This document shows positions 53,001 through 60,069 of a DNA stretch of 64,000 bases, one piece after another. Source of the DNA: an uncultured Bacteroidales bacterium (GTDB taxonomy: Bacteria > Bacteroidota > Bacteroidia > Bacteroidales > Paludibacteraceae); assembly GCA_937915765.1 (NCBI GenBank), contig CALGHE010000133.1, positions 1-64,000 of the forward strand, written 5' to 3'. Within the stretch, counting starts at the first letter, position 1; the number at the start of each line of letters is the position of its first letter. A model generated the notes under the pieces. That model was not told the DNA's origin, did not search any database, and saw only the letters and a program-made list of their open reading frames with translations. A program made the position numbers and the translations under genes.

Positions 53001-53666
53001 ACTGATAAAGCCGGCAATTTGAGGAAAAGTATGATTCCTTATGACAAATACTTCGATTCGGCCTCTGTAATACAGCCGGGCGAGGCTAAGGTTGTTTGGG
53101 CTGATAATGCGGAATATCTTGGGCCTTTGCATCTTGGATTCAAGATTTCTAATGAGTCGGTTTCTACTTTGTTCTTGTCTTGGGAAGATGAAGAGAGTGA
53201 GTTGCACGTCATAGATTCGGTTACGTATGATGTTCATCCGAAAAATGGGTCTTACGGAAGGATAAGAGACGGCGAGGAGTGGAGCGTGATGTATGTTGAC
53301 AGGCAGCAAGCTGAAGGCAGCATTTGTGGCGACTCTGCGTATTATACTACGTACCGTCAGCTAAACTCGTCAAAAGCACCAGATTTCATTTCTATGGCGT
53401 TGTGTTCAGATGTTGAGCCTTTTGCGGCTAATGATGATGCGATTGTAGCTTATCCGAAATTGGTGGATGAATGTGTCTTCGTTTCAGGTCTGGATGGCGA
53501 AACCGCAGCTTGCACCGTATTCAGTAGCATGGGCGCTGTGGTTGGAAATTGGGCGTGTGTGAGAGACGGGGAGTGCATAAATCTGGCAGATTTGCCGTCT
53601 GGAACCTATATTTTGAGGCTGATTTCGAAAAAAATGACAAAAAACGAGAAAATTTTAAAGAAATAA
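50052..53666 (+). CDS. Secreted CotH-kinase/lamin-tail-domain protein, type IX sorting domain
   Basis: About 1,204 residues with signal peptide MSFFSRLRRVAFCLCASFAF. An N-terminal lamin-tail domain (VVINEIMPCN, WLELYNSGEADVNLKGY) is followed by a chitobiase C-terminal-like segment (YYTLDGSEPD). A CotH kinase-like domain covers about residues 280-620 (FGLRERTNKDYV, VYDTDFGFGLYQ). Further on come a galactose-binding-like region (INGKEIARKNMP) and a second lamin-tail domain (LVINEICSSND, PDWIEIVNRGDEPVNLAGLYL). The last 80 residues resemble a type A type IX sorting domain (VFSSMGAVVG, LPSGTYILRLISKK). CotH proteins phosphorylate other proteins in spores; in such secreted Bacteroidetes proteins the role is uncertain, and cellulosome-like or adhesive roles have been proposed. 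It follows the regulator and may belong to its regulon. Confidence 0.85.
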   Translation: MSFFSRLRRVAFCLCASFAFYSADAGVVINEIMPCNVSTLLNDYYNYTGWLELYNSGEADVNLKGYEFRNITGSKNKLKWAWKIEDSVVVKAGKYKVIFFDEEEGKSKTHAPYKIDSDGGTLVLLDNKGNEAHALIYKAQESGYSFGLNGSDKNYMLPTPGEKNSGCYSNFCALPKFNGAAPGTYNSKSEVGAVTLYCVTRDARIYYTLDGSEPDINDTLNTFLYSGEIKLNEEGNTVIRARSYRDDALPSKIVTGSFIFADEGFHGKCGGFTVPVVSIVAEPDHFYSDQIGIYVKGENGIEGKGDCGNGVDKKRNYNQDWKRPVNFEFIENGNVKVSQSLEAAVMGGCSRGDNRKWKSLKITASKKQGSGGNLIGYKDFFGDKSNMEFKAVQLRNGGNDYDGIRIRDGVMQAILDGMDVDRQAYRPVAFYINGEYGGLFGLRERTNKDYVYSNYGYEEEDLDVIEITAKDGVTASTGTVDYFNEMIRVAGENQSDAGYMAKMSKYMDVDEYVDYMTFEQYIVNTDWPGNNIKVWRERNHGVFRWLVYDTDFGFGLYQSYGPNYCDPNMNTIKFSSGESEQKNWANEEEWQCELFKNLLGNKDFQKKFITRNLFNLKKFYCYDRVKPIIDSMVALASDEYCAMKSDEYYDASGKLETSDEVKGLYSFAEKRSKVIPEHIKEYFKLGEVVDLTISSNVDGARYLINGELYDSSSYKGLYYADLDLSVAPIPPKGYEFDSWSLSASISESLLSDSATWAYYYDSLPPASDWNSVGFDDSEWSRGRGKFGYPAYDTELKYEDEENKPMTAYFRTSFNLKDTSAYAAVKAKIAYDDGYVIYVNGKEIARKNMPEGDIDFSTPALEYVNDVSESVEFPSSCLKNGVNEIAVEVHQNVKTSSDFVFSMTVAGVTNKDGGSKGVFSAILTGPMEMKAKFVKVDCVKPNLVINEICSSNDSIADDFYGFKPDWIEIVNRGDEPVNLAGLYLTDKAGNLRKSMIPYDKYFDSASVIQPGEAKVVWADNAEYLGPLHLGFKISNESVSTLFLSWEDEESELHVIDSVTYDVHPKNGSYGRIRDGEEWSVMYVDRQQAEGSICGDSAYYTTYRQLNSSKAPDFISMALCSDVEPFAANDDAIVAYPKLVDECVFVSGLDGETAACTVFSSMGAVVGNWACVRDGECINLADLPSGTYILRLISKKMTKNEKILKK

Positions 53667-53697
53667 TTTGCAGATTGCCAAATAAGTTGTACATTTG
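53667..53697 (+). promoter_or_regulatory. Consensus promoter directly after the CotH gene stop
   Basis: TTTG (53667-53670), exactly 19 bases, TACATTTG (53690-53697). It begins one base after the stop codon and has no gene of its own within reach before a terminator at 53751. Confidence 0.6.
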
Positions 53698-53703
53698 CAT
53701 ATA

Positions 53704-53782
53704 CAAAAATATAATTTTGAAAACGTAAACATAATATTAAAAAAGATGGAACTGCCTTGTCGTGAGACAAGGCAGTTTTTTT
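53704..53782 (+). ncRNA. Candidate 80-nt small RNA or stand-alone terminator unit
   Basis: From the promoter at 53667-53697 to the terminator tail at 53782 a transcript of about 80 nt is expected. Its first 47 bases are A/U-rich and single-stranded; the rest is the hairpin ACTGCCTTGTC / GACAAGGCAGT plus T run. No credible reading frame fits inside. It resembles small RNAs bounded by a promoter and intrinsic terminator, but the hairpin may simply end the upstream gene's transcript. Confidence 0.4.
53751..53782 (+). terminator. Strong intrinsic terminator
   Basis: ACTGCCTTGTC (53751-53761) pairs perfectly with GACAAGGCAGT (53766-53776), then seven T. Confidence 0.9.
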
Positions 53783-53868
53783 GTGCGGACTTTTGATTTG
53801 CGGTTTAGACAATTTTTTATTTTTCTCATAAGTCCATCTTTTTTATGTAAAAATGTTGTTAAAGGAAA

Positions 53869-53897
53869 TTTGCCATCACAATTTTTCACTATTTTTG
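53869..53897 (+). promoter_or_regulatory. Promoter of the porE-like gene
   Basis: TTTG (53869-53872), 17 bases, TATTTTTG (53890-53897), 30 bases before the ATG. Confidence 0.5.
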
Positions 53898-53926
53898 CGT
53901 TCTAATCTAAGATAAAGTTTATTCAA

Positions 53927-55906
53927 ATGAAGCTTTTAAGATATTTTTTATTGTTATTGGTCGTTTTTTTGTCGTCTTGTTCTGTAAAGCAGCAGATTAA
54001 GAGGGCAGATAAAAAATATGAGATAGGGGAGTACTATAAGGCTGCCGGAATCTATCGTTCGGCTTATCCTCGTGTTAATGTGTCTAAGGACCGTGCGACT
54101 AAGGCCTATGTGGCTTACCGTGCGGCGGATTGTTATCGGCTTGTGAATGAAAACGATAGGGCGGAGAGGTATTTCTCTAATGCGGTGCGCTATAAATATA
54201 AGGACAGCACAGTCTATCTTGATTATGCCGAGGTGTTGCGAAAAAATAAAAAACCGAAGGATGCAATCGCAAACTATGATGTTTATTTGCAGTTCCAGCC
54301 CAACAGCCAGGTGGCAAAGAATGGCAAAGAGGCGGCGCTGCAGGCTGTGGAGTGGCAGAAAAACCCGACTCGATACAAAATCAGCAAGATGGATAAACTG
54401 TCTTCTAAAAAGACAGAGAGCTGTCCGGCTCATCCGGGTGGCGACGGCGATGTGGTCTATTTCGCTTCGTCCCGAGAAATCAAAGGGCAGGCTCGTAAGA
54501 AGATGAGCAACATTACGGGTGTGCCAAATAAGGATATGTATGTGGCAAGAAGAAACTCGCTTGGCGAATGGGATAATATAGAGCCGCTGGATGGCGAACT
54601 CAACTCGCCGGACGATGAGGGTAGCCCGTCTTTTTCTAGTGATGGAAAGGTCATGTATTTTACTCGTTGCCGTTCGGTAAAAGGTGAAAGCTTGGGTGCG
54701 GAGATTATGTCTGCAACTCGCTCTGGCGGCAAATGGGGCAAGCCGACTAAGGTGGAATTGTCTAAGGATAGCTCTGTGACGTTTGCTCACCCGACGGTGT
54801 CTCCCGACGGAAGGTTTCTCTATTTCGTGTCTGACATGAAAGGCGGGTTCGGCGGTAAGGATATATGGAGAAGCGAAATCAGCGGAGGCAAGTATGGTGC
54901 TCCGGTGAATCTTGGTCCGTCGATAAATACGTCGGGCGATGAAATGTTCCCTTACATGAGAGAGGACAGCACTTTATTCTTTTCGTCGGATGGTCTTCCT
55001 GGGTTTGGCGGACTGGATATATTTTTCGCAAAGGAAAATCAGGACAATTCATGGACGGTGAGGAATATGATGTATCCTATAAATTCTAATGCGGACGATT
55101 TTGGTATAACGTTCGCCGCCGGAGGGAAAAAGGGCCTTTTCTCTTCTAACAGAGAGGAGCGGAAAGGGTATGATAAACTGTGGGAGTTTGAATTGCCGGA
55201 CATCGTTTTTGAAATAACCGGGAAGGTTGTTTCGACAGATGGAGAAGGCTTGGCTGACGCAAATGTGCGTGTGGTCGGAAACGATGGGACAAATGTTAGG
55301 CTTAAGACTAAGAAGGACGGCTCGTTTTCTTATCCGCTGAAGAAGGAGGTGCAGTATGTGCTTCTGGGCACTTGCCGCGGATTCCTGAATCAGAAAGAAC
55401 AGGTGTCAACTGTCGGGCTGGAAGATAGCAAGTCGTTCCCGTTGCAGTTTAACCTTGCGTCTATAAGCAAGCCGGTTGGGCTGGACAATATCTTTTTTGA
55501 ATTCGGGAAGGCTACTCTTACGGCAGAGTCTTCGGGTGCGCTCGATAAACTGGTTAAGCTTCTGAAAGATAATCCTAATATTACGATAGAGATTGGAGCT
55601 CATACTGACCGTGTGGGGTCTGCTGACGGTAACCTTGCTCTTTCTGGCAAGCGTGCGCAGTCTGTTGTGGACTACCTGATTAAAGGTGGAATCGATGCGG
55701 AGCGCCTGACTGCAAAGGGATATGGCAAAACGCAGCCGGTGACTGTTGATAAGGCTCTTGCTGGCAAATACGAGTTTCTGAAAGAGAATGATGTGCTTGA
55801 CGATGCTGTTATTGATGCTTTAACTCCTGAACAGCAGGAGGTGGCTAATCAGATTAATCGTCGAACTGAGTTTCGTGTGCTGAAGACAACGTACAAAATG
55901 TATTAA
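53927..55906 (+). CDS. porE: PorE-like type IX secretion OmpA-family lipoprotein
   Basis: The 659-residue lipoprotein has signal peptide and lipobox LSSC (Cys19). Domains in order: TPR repeats (about 25-150), a PD40-type beta-propeller (about 155-425; VYFASSREIKG, DEGSPSFSSDGKVMYFTR, SPDGRFLYFVSDMKGGFGGKDIW), a carboxypeptidase regulatory-like fold (EITGKVVSTDGEGLADANVRV), and a C-terminal OmpA domain (about 525-655; FEFGKATLTAESSGALDKL, IEIGAHTDRVGSADGNLALSGKRAQSV). This TPR/propeller/CRD/OmpA order is that of Porphyromonas PorE, which links the type IX machine to peptidoglycan. The OmpA Asp/Arg peptidoglycan-binding residues appear present (HTDR; NRRTEFRV). A paralogous OmpA protein outside type IX secretion is the alternative. 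Confidence 0.85.
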   Translation: MKLLRYFLLLLVVFLSSCSVKQQIKRADKKYEIGEYYKAAGIYRSAYPRVNVSKDRATKAYVAYRAADCYRLVNENDRAERYFSNAVRYKYKDSTVYLDYAEVLRKNKKPKDAIANYDVYLQFQPNSQVAKNGKEAALQAVEWQKNPTRYKISKMDKLSSKKTESCPAHPGGDGDVVYFASSREIKGQARKKMSNITGVPNKDMYVARRNSLGEWDNIEPLDGELNSPDDEGSPSFSSDGKVMYFTRCRSVKGESLGAEIMSATRSGGKWGKPTKVELSKDSSVTFAHPTVSPDGRFLYFVSDMKGGFGGKDIWRSEISGGKYGAPVNLGPSINTSGDEMFPYMREDSTLFFSSDGLPGFGGLDIFFAKENQDNSWTVRNMMYPINSNADDFGITFAAGGKKGLFSSNREERKGYDKLWEFELPDIVFEITGKVVSTDGEGLADANVRVVGNDGTNVRLKTKKDGSFSYPLKKEVQYVLLGTCRGFLNQKEQVSTVGLEDSKSFPLQFNLASISKPVGLDNIFFEFGKATLTAESSGALDKLVKLLKDNPNITIEIGAHTDRVGSADGNLALSGKRAQSVVDYLIKGGIDAERLTAKGYGKTQPVTVDKALAGKYEFLKENDVLDDAVIDALTPEQQEVANQINRRTEFRVLKTTYKMY

Positions 55907-55984
55907 GGCTTGGCTGACGGCTGCGCTTGAGTGCTGTGTACGCGTAAGTTTGATATTGTGAAAAAAATAAATTAATATTCTTCC

Positions 55985-56596
55985 ATGCTAATAAGAATAT
56001 ACGAAGAGAACCCTAATCAGAGGGAAGTGGATAAGGTTGTGCAGTTCTTGAGAGACGGCGGTCTTATCGTTTATCCGACAGATACTATTTACGGACTGGG
56101 CTGTGACATCTTTAACGCAAAGGCGGTCGAGAAGATTTGCAGGTATAAAAAAATTGACCCGAGAAAGGCCAACCTCTCTTTTATCTGTTATGATTTGAGC
56201 AATATAAGCGAATACGCGAAGGTGGATAATCAGACGTTTAAGCTGATGAAAAAAAACCTTCCGGGCGCTTTTACGTTTATATTGAACGGAAACAGCAATT
56301 TGCCTAAGCTGTTCCGGAATAAAAAGACGGTCGGAATACGTGTGCCTGACAATAATGTGATACGTGAATTGGTGAAGGGACTTGGCAATCCTATCCTTTC
56401 AACCTCTGTGAAGGATGACGACGATGATATTTTGGAATATTTCACAGACCCGGAACTGATTCATGAGCGATTAAGCAATATCGCAGATGTTGTGATTGAC
56501 TCCGGTTTTGGAGAACTGGAGCCTTCGACTGTGGTTGACTGTACTGGCGACGAACCGGTGATTGTGCGTCAGGGCAAAGGTGTTCTTGAGTTTTAA
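55985..56596 (+). CDS. tsaC: L-threonylcarbamoyladenylate synthase (TsaC/Sua5 family)
   Basis: Makes threonylcarbamoyl-AMP from threonine, bicarbonate and ATP, the first step in forming the t6A37 base of ANN-decoding tRNAs. The 203-residue protein has only the YrdC domain, so it is the short TsaC type rather than Sua5. Motifs include VYPTDTIYGLGCDIFN, KKIDPRKANLSFICYD, PGAFTFIL, KTVGIRVPDNN, PILSTSVKDDDDDI and the C-terminal STVVDCTGDEPVIVRQGKG. It comes 79 bp after the porE-like gene and 11 bp before the EamA transporter, with which it is likely transcribed. Confidence 0.92.
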   Translation: MLIRIYEENPNQREVDKVVQFLRDGGLIVYPTDTIYGLGCDIFNAKAVEKICRYKKIDPRKANLSFICYDLSNISEYAKVDNQTFKLMKKNLPGAFTFILNGNSNLPKLFRNKKTVGIRVPDNNVIRELVKGLGNPILSTSVKDDDDDILEYFTDPELIHERLSNIADVVIDSGFGELEPSTVVDCTGDEPVIVRQGKGVLEF

Positions 56597-56607
56597 GGAG
56601 GGTCTGT

Positions 56608-57501
56608 ATGTGGGTTGTTTTAGCAATATGCTCGGCTCTGCTTCTCGGTATTTACGACGTTTTTAAGAAACGTTCTTTGAGGGACAATGCGGTTATTCCG
56701 GTGCTTTTCCTTTCGATCGTTATCTCGACGTTTATGTTCGTGCCGATTGTGGTCTTGTCTGTTGTTTCGGAGGATTTCAAAGATTCTGTGCTGTATGTGC
56801 CTAAGGCCGATCTGGAGGCGCATCTCTATATCTTTGTCAAGGCTGTGATTGTACTGGGGTCTTGGATTTGCGCCTACTTTGGCATGAAGAATATCCCGAT
56901 TACGATATTTTCGCCGATAAGGGCAACTCAGCCGATATGGACGCTGATTGGCGCGGTTGTGATTTATGCGGAAGTGCTTTCGGGCTGGCAGGTCGCCGGC
57001 ATCGCGCTGACTATAGTGTCGTTCTATTTTTTCTCGATAGCGGGACTAAAAGAGGGCGTGTCGTGGAAGTCTAACCGTTGGGTGTGGCTCGTGATTTTGG
57101 CTACGCTGCTGGGGGCTGTGAGCGGACTTTACGATAAGTTTTTGATGAAACAGTTTGACAGAATGACTGTGCAGGTCTATAGTTCTGTTTATCAGACTAT
57201 TCTTATGGCTGCGGTCTTGTTCTTTTTGTGGTATCCGAATAGAAGTAACACAACTCCGTTTCAGTGGCGATGGTCTATTGTCGGAATATCGGTGTTCCTG
57301 GTACTTGCGGATTTTGTTTATTTCAAAGCTTTGTCGATGGACGACGCTCTTATCTCAGTTGTCTCTACGATTCGCAGGTCGGGGGCGGTGGTGCCGTTTG
57401 CTTACGGAGCGCTGTTCTTGCACGAAAAGAATCTGAAGGTCAAGACTGTGCTGCTCTGCGGTGTGCTGACGGGTGTGTTTTTGTTATATGTAGGTAGTTA
57501 A
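56608..57501 (+). CDS. EamA/DMT-family transporter
   Basis: The 297-residue inner-membrane protein has ten hydrophobic segments in two five-helix halves, the drug/metabolite transporter fold. The PITIFSPIRATQPIWTLIGAVVIYAE segment near residue 95-120 and SVVSTIRRSGAVVPFAYGALFL near 245-270 are the paired repeat motifs. Substrate unknown; DMT proteins export or import small metabolites. The gene is 11 bp after tsaC and 11 bp before the DUF3256 gene, in one apparent operon. Confidence 0.85.
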   Translation: MWVVLAICSALLLGIYDVFKKRSLRDNAVIPVLFLSIVISTFMFVPIVVLSVVSEDFKDSVLYVPKADLEAHLYIFVKAVIVLGSWICAYFGMKNIPITIFSPIRATQPIWTLIGAVVIYAEVLSGWQVAGIALTIVSFYFFSIAGLKEGVSWKSNRWVWLVILATLLGAVSGLYDKFLMKQFDRMTVQVYSSVYQTILMAAVLFFLWYPNRSNTTPFQWRWSIVGISVFLVLADFVYFKALSMDDALISVVSTIRRSGAVVPFAYGALFLHEKNLKVKTVLLCGVLTGVFLLYVGS

Positions 57502-57512
57502 ATTTTTCAGGT

Positions 57513-58175
57513 ATGAGGAGATGTTTTTCTTATATAGTCACGTTTCTTGTGACATTTTTTTCTGCGAATGTTTTTGCGGAGAACGGGTCTTTTGACCCTG
57601 TGGCCATTTTGCCTGGCGAGTACTTCCCGGCCTTCAGCTGTGATAATCAGGTGTCGCTGCTGACGAGTGTGAAGGAGGGTAAGGACAGTTGCGCAAAAGG
57701 TCCGTTCGGGAAGGATATTTGTGTTGAAGTTTTTGAGAAAGATTATTTGCAGTATAAAACGTCGCAAGTGGCTCGTCTGACAATAAAAAAGTACAAGAGG
57801 AAGTCGGATGGTGTTGAGTTTATTGCGGTTGTGAATAGTGTGCAAACCCCGATAGAGGATTCAAAAATCCAGTTCCTTGATTGTAACAACCAAAACAACA
57901 AGCCGTTGACAATCAAACTGATGGAGCCTGTCGGACTTATGGATTTTATTGACAAGGACAGTATGGCTGCTAAAGGTTGGACTGAAGATTATGTAAGGAA
58001 CAAGATGGATATGCTGTTTTTGTCGTACAAGATGACACCGGGTGGCAAAGATATTGTTGTCACTCTAAACAACAAAGAATATTTGGCAAAAGAAGATTAC
58101 GAGAAGTTACGTTCTGTACTTAAAAGTGAGAGCTTGACACTGAGCTGGAACGGCGATTCGTTTGATAAGAAGTGA
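57513..58175 (+). CDS. DUF3256 family secreted protein
   Basis: The 220-residue protein has an N-terminal signal peptide (MRRCFSYIVTFLVTFFSANVFA). The mature part carries the pattern I know from Bacteroidales DUF3256 proteins: FDPVAILPGEYFPAF near the start, a VFEKDYLQYKTSQVARLTIK strand pair, and VVNSVQTPIEDSKIQFLDC. Function is unknown; the family is restricted largely to Bacteroidales and predicted to be periplasmic or outer-envelope. It is the last gene of the tsaC-transporter run and is followed by a terminator. Confidence 0.75.
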   Translation: MRRCFSYIVTFLVTFFSANVFAENGSFDPVAILPGEYFPAFSCDNQVSLLTSVKEGKDSCAKGPFGKDICVEVFEKDYLQYKTSQVARLTIKKYKRKSDGVEFIAVVNSVQTPIEDSKIQFLDCNNQNNKPLTIKLMEPVGLMDFIDKDSMAAKGWTEDYVRNKMDMLFLSYKMTPGGKDIVVTLNNKEYLAKEDYEKLRSVLKSESLTLSWNGDSFDKK

Positions 58176-58204
58176 GCAACCGTCTTCTGAAGGTGTAATG
58201 ATAA

Positions 58205-58233
58205 AAAAAGCGGCCGTGTTGGTCGCTTTTCTT
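58205..58233 (+). terminator. Terminator after the DUF3256 gene
   Basis: AAAAGCGGCC (58206-58215) pairs with GGTCGCTTTT (58221-58230), one wobble, with a T-rich tail. Confidence 0.75.
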
Positions 58234-58281
58234 ATGTTGGCTTCCATGAATTATGTCGAGGTGATTTAGAACGACACTTGT

Positions 58282-58301
58282 AATTTATGGAAGTTGCCTT
58301 A
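58282..58301 (+). repeat. Dispersed intergenic motif, copy F
   Basis: AATTTATGGAAGTTGCCTTA in the gap between convergent genes. Confidence 0.55.
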
Positions 58302-58319
58302 TGTTTCCATAAACTTTCT

Positions 58320-59000
58320 CTACAAAAGTCTTTGTCCGTTGATTACAAGCTCGAAATTTGTGTTCAGATATTCGGCAGCTTTGCGGCTAAGCATCATTCG
58401 GCCAAGGAAAATCTCAAAGTAATTCATCACAGCCGAAATGGAAGTGTCGATAGTTATGTCTAACACAAGAGACTTGTTGTCGTTCTTGAAGTATAGTTTA
58501 GAAGATTCTACCGCATAGTTCACACGGTCATGTATGTCGAAAGACGGAATGTCTCTGTTCCTTACACGTGTGCGTCTTACGTCGCATTTGTCGGCAATAA
58601 TCAGTGCCGCCGCCACAGGGTTTACTGCAGATGCAGTGCCTTCGTCATGATTTCCTATAGCGCTGACGACAAGAGCGACCTCTTCGGCCGGCATGCCCAT
58701 GTTGTCGAGGATTCGGAACGCAAGGACAGCTCCGCTCTGAGCGTGTTCCACGCGGTTCACCACATTGCCTATGTCATGAAGATACCCAGCTATGCGCGCA
58801 AGTTCAACATCTCTGTCAGAATAACCTAAAGTTTTGAGAATCATAGCCGCAGTCTCCGCTGTCTTCACAACGTGTCCGAACGAGTGTTCCGTGAAGCCCA
58901 TTGCGGCAAGCACCTTGTCGGCCTGCGAGATGTAAGCCTTAATAGTTTCGTTTTCACGTACAATGTCGTATGTGATCACTTTCTTAGAATCTATGGCCAT
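58320..59000 (-). CDS. HD-domain phosphohydrolase
   Basis: The 226-residue soluble protein contains an HD fold: a first His in HSFGHVVKTAETA, the metal-binding pair in ARIAGYLHDIGNVVNR, a following EHAQSGAVLAFRIL, then SAIGNHDEG and IIADKCDV. These give the H...HD...D metal ligands of the superfamily, which hydrolyses phosphomonoesters or nucleotides. Substrate not identifiable; the C-terminal beta region (about residues 140-226) is family-specific. It lies downstream of the DUF5606 gene on the same strand. Confidence 0.8.
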   Translation of the reverse strand: MAIDSKKVITYDIVRENETIKAYISQADKVLAAMGFTEHSFGHVVKTAETAAMILKTLGYSDRDVELARIAGYLHDIGNVVNRVEHAQSGAVLAFRILDNMGMPAEEVALVVSAIGNHDEGTASAVNPVAAALIIADKCDVRRTRVRNRDIPSFDIHDRVNYAVESSKLYFKNDNKSLVLDITIDTSISAVMNYFEIFLGRMMLSRKAAEYLNTNFELVINGQRLL

Positions 59001-59118
59001 TTGTGATTAATTTTTTTGTTAGAAATAAGGTTAGACACATTATCAAAAGAACACGGAAGAGAATCCTCCTCCGCGTTCCGTGAAATCTAAAAAATGTATG
59101 AATATGGAAAATTAAAAA

Positions 59119-59538
59119 TTATTCTTCAGTTCCTTCACCTTCACTTTGCTTCACCATCAAGTCTGCCTTTCCTGCAGAAACAAGTGTGTTGTACCAGTTC
59201 ACAAGCTTTTTCACGTCTGTAGGATAAACGCGGTTGCGGTCGAAGTTTGGAAGAATTTCAGCAAAGAAGTCGAACAGTTCCTGATTGCTGCTTTTAGAGT
59301 TGAGGCTAACCTTTTCTGCATTGTACTTTTCCTTGATAGTGCAGAACACGTCAACTAACGGCACTTCTCCGTCCTCAGTAAACATCGCAATGTCGGCAAG
59401 AGAGATAACTCTTTCGTGAGCGTATGCCGGTGTGCGTTTTTTAGTTTCCAACGCTTCCACAATCAACATGTTCTTTCCTTGCGAAACCAACTCGTACAAA
59501 CCCGGTTTCCCAGCGATAGACAATATCCTTTTTAACAT
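59119..59538 (-). CDS. DUF5606 family protein
   Basis: The 139-residue cytoplasmic-looking protein has the conserved opening MLKRILSIAGKPGLYELVSQ and GKNMLIVEAL, then a FFAEILPNFDRNRVYPTDVKKLVNWYN core, as in DUF5606 proteins of Bacteroidales. It ends with an acidic Glu-rich tail. The family has no known function. It has a good promoter on the minus strand and precedes the HD phosphohydrolase by 118 bp. A hairpin (CACGGAA / TTCCGTG, about 59051-59080) in the gap may separate the two transcripts partially. Confidence 0.82.
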   Translation of the reverse strand: MLKRILSIAGKPGLYELVSQGKNMLIVEALETKKRTPAYAHERVISLADIAMFTEDGEVPLVDVFCTIKEKYNAEKVSLNSKSSNQELFDFFAEILPNFDRNRVYPTDVKKLVNWYNTLVSAGKADLMVKQSEGEGTEE

Positions 59539-59598
59539 AACTACTTTATTTTAATCTATAATTGTTACTAATTTATTATTTCCGTTGATTTATTTGTG

Positions 59599-59629
59599 CA
59601 AATGTAGTAATCAAAATAAAAATATACAA
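59599..59629 (-). promoter_or_regulatory. Promoter of the DUF5606 gene
   Basis: Minus strand TTG (59629-59627), 20 bases, TACATTTG (59606-59599). Confidence 0.6.
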
Positions 59630-59643
59630 TTTTTTCAGACAAT

Positions 59644-59875
59644 TTCTATAAATTAGGTTTGGGCACAGCACTCAGGTGTGTTCTGTGAATTCGTCGTCTA
59701 TAATTGAAAAGGTATAAATCGGAGGATGAAGAACTTTCCGGCACATTTTGATTTGTTTCGGCAACTTGCTGTTTGTCAGTTGTTCACGATGCCGTGCTGC
59801 TCACTTCTTTTGTTCTGCAATCTACTCGGAATTAATTCAAAAACTCCGCGAAATGAATTTATAGAACCCACCTTA
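59644..59875. repeat. Dispersed motif pair in the gap before the beta-helix gene
   Basis: TTCTATAAATTA (59644-59655) is an inverted partial copy, and AATTTATAGAACCCACCTTA (59856-59875, copy G) a forward full copy. They bracket about 230 bases of non-coding sequence. The rest of the 530-bp gap holds only the promoter at 59954-59983. Confidence 0.45.
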
Positions 59876-59953
59876 AAATAAAATCATATATATGTTCGTT
59901 ATAACAATGAGGGTGTTTGACAGTCCGTTCTAACAAAAAATGCAGGCAATATG

Positions 59954-59983
59954 TTGAAAGGTACAAAAAAAATGTTATCTTTG
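59954..59983 (+). promoter_or_regulatory. Promoter of the beta-helix surface protein
   Basis: TTG (59954-59956), 19 bases, TATCTTTG (59976-59983); the leader to the ATG at 60070 is about 80 bases. Confidence 0.6.
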
Positions 59984-60069
59984 TGGCTTGAGTGTTCATA
60001 ATGGATGTGGCAGGTGCAATAGGAGATACGAGAATGGGGCTGAAGCCCTGTTGAAAAATGTAAATTTAG

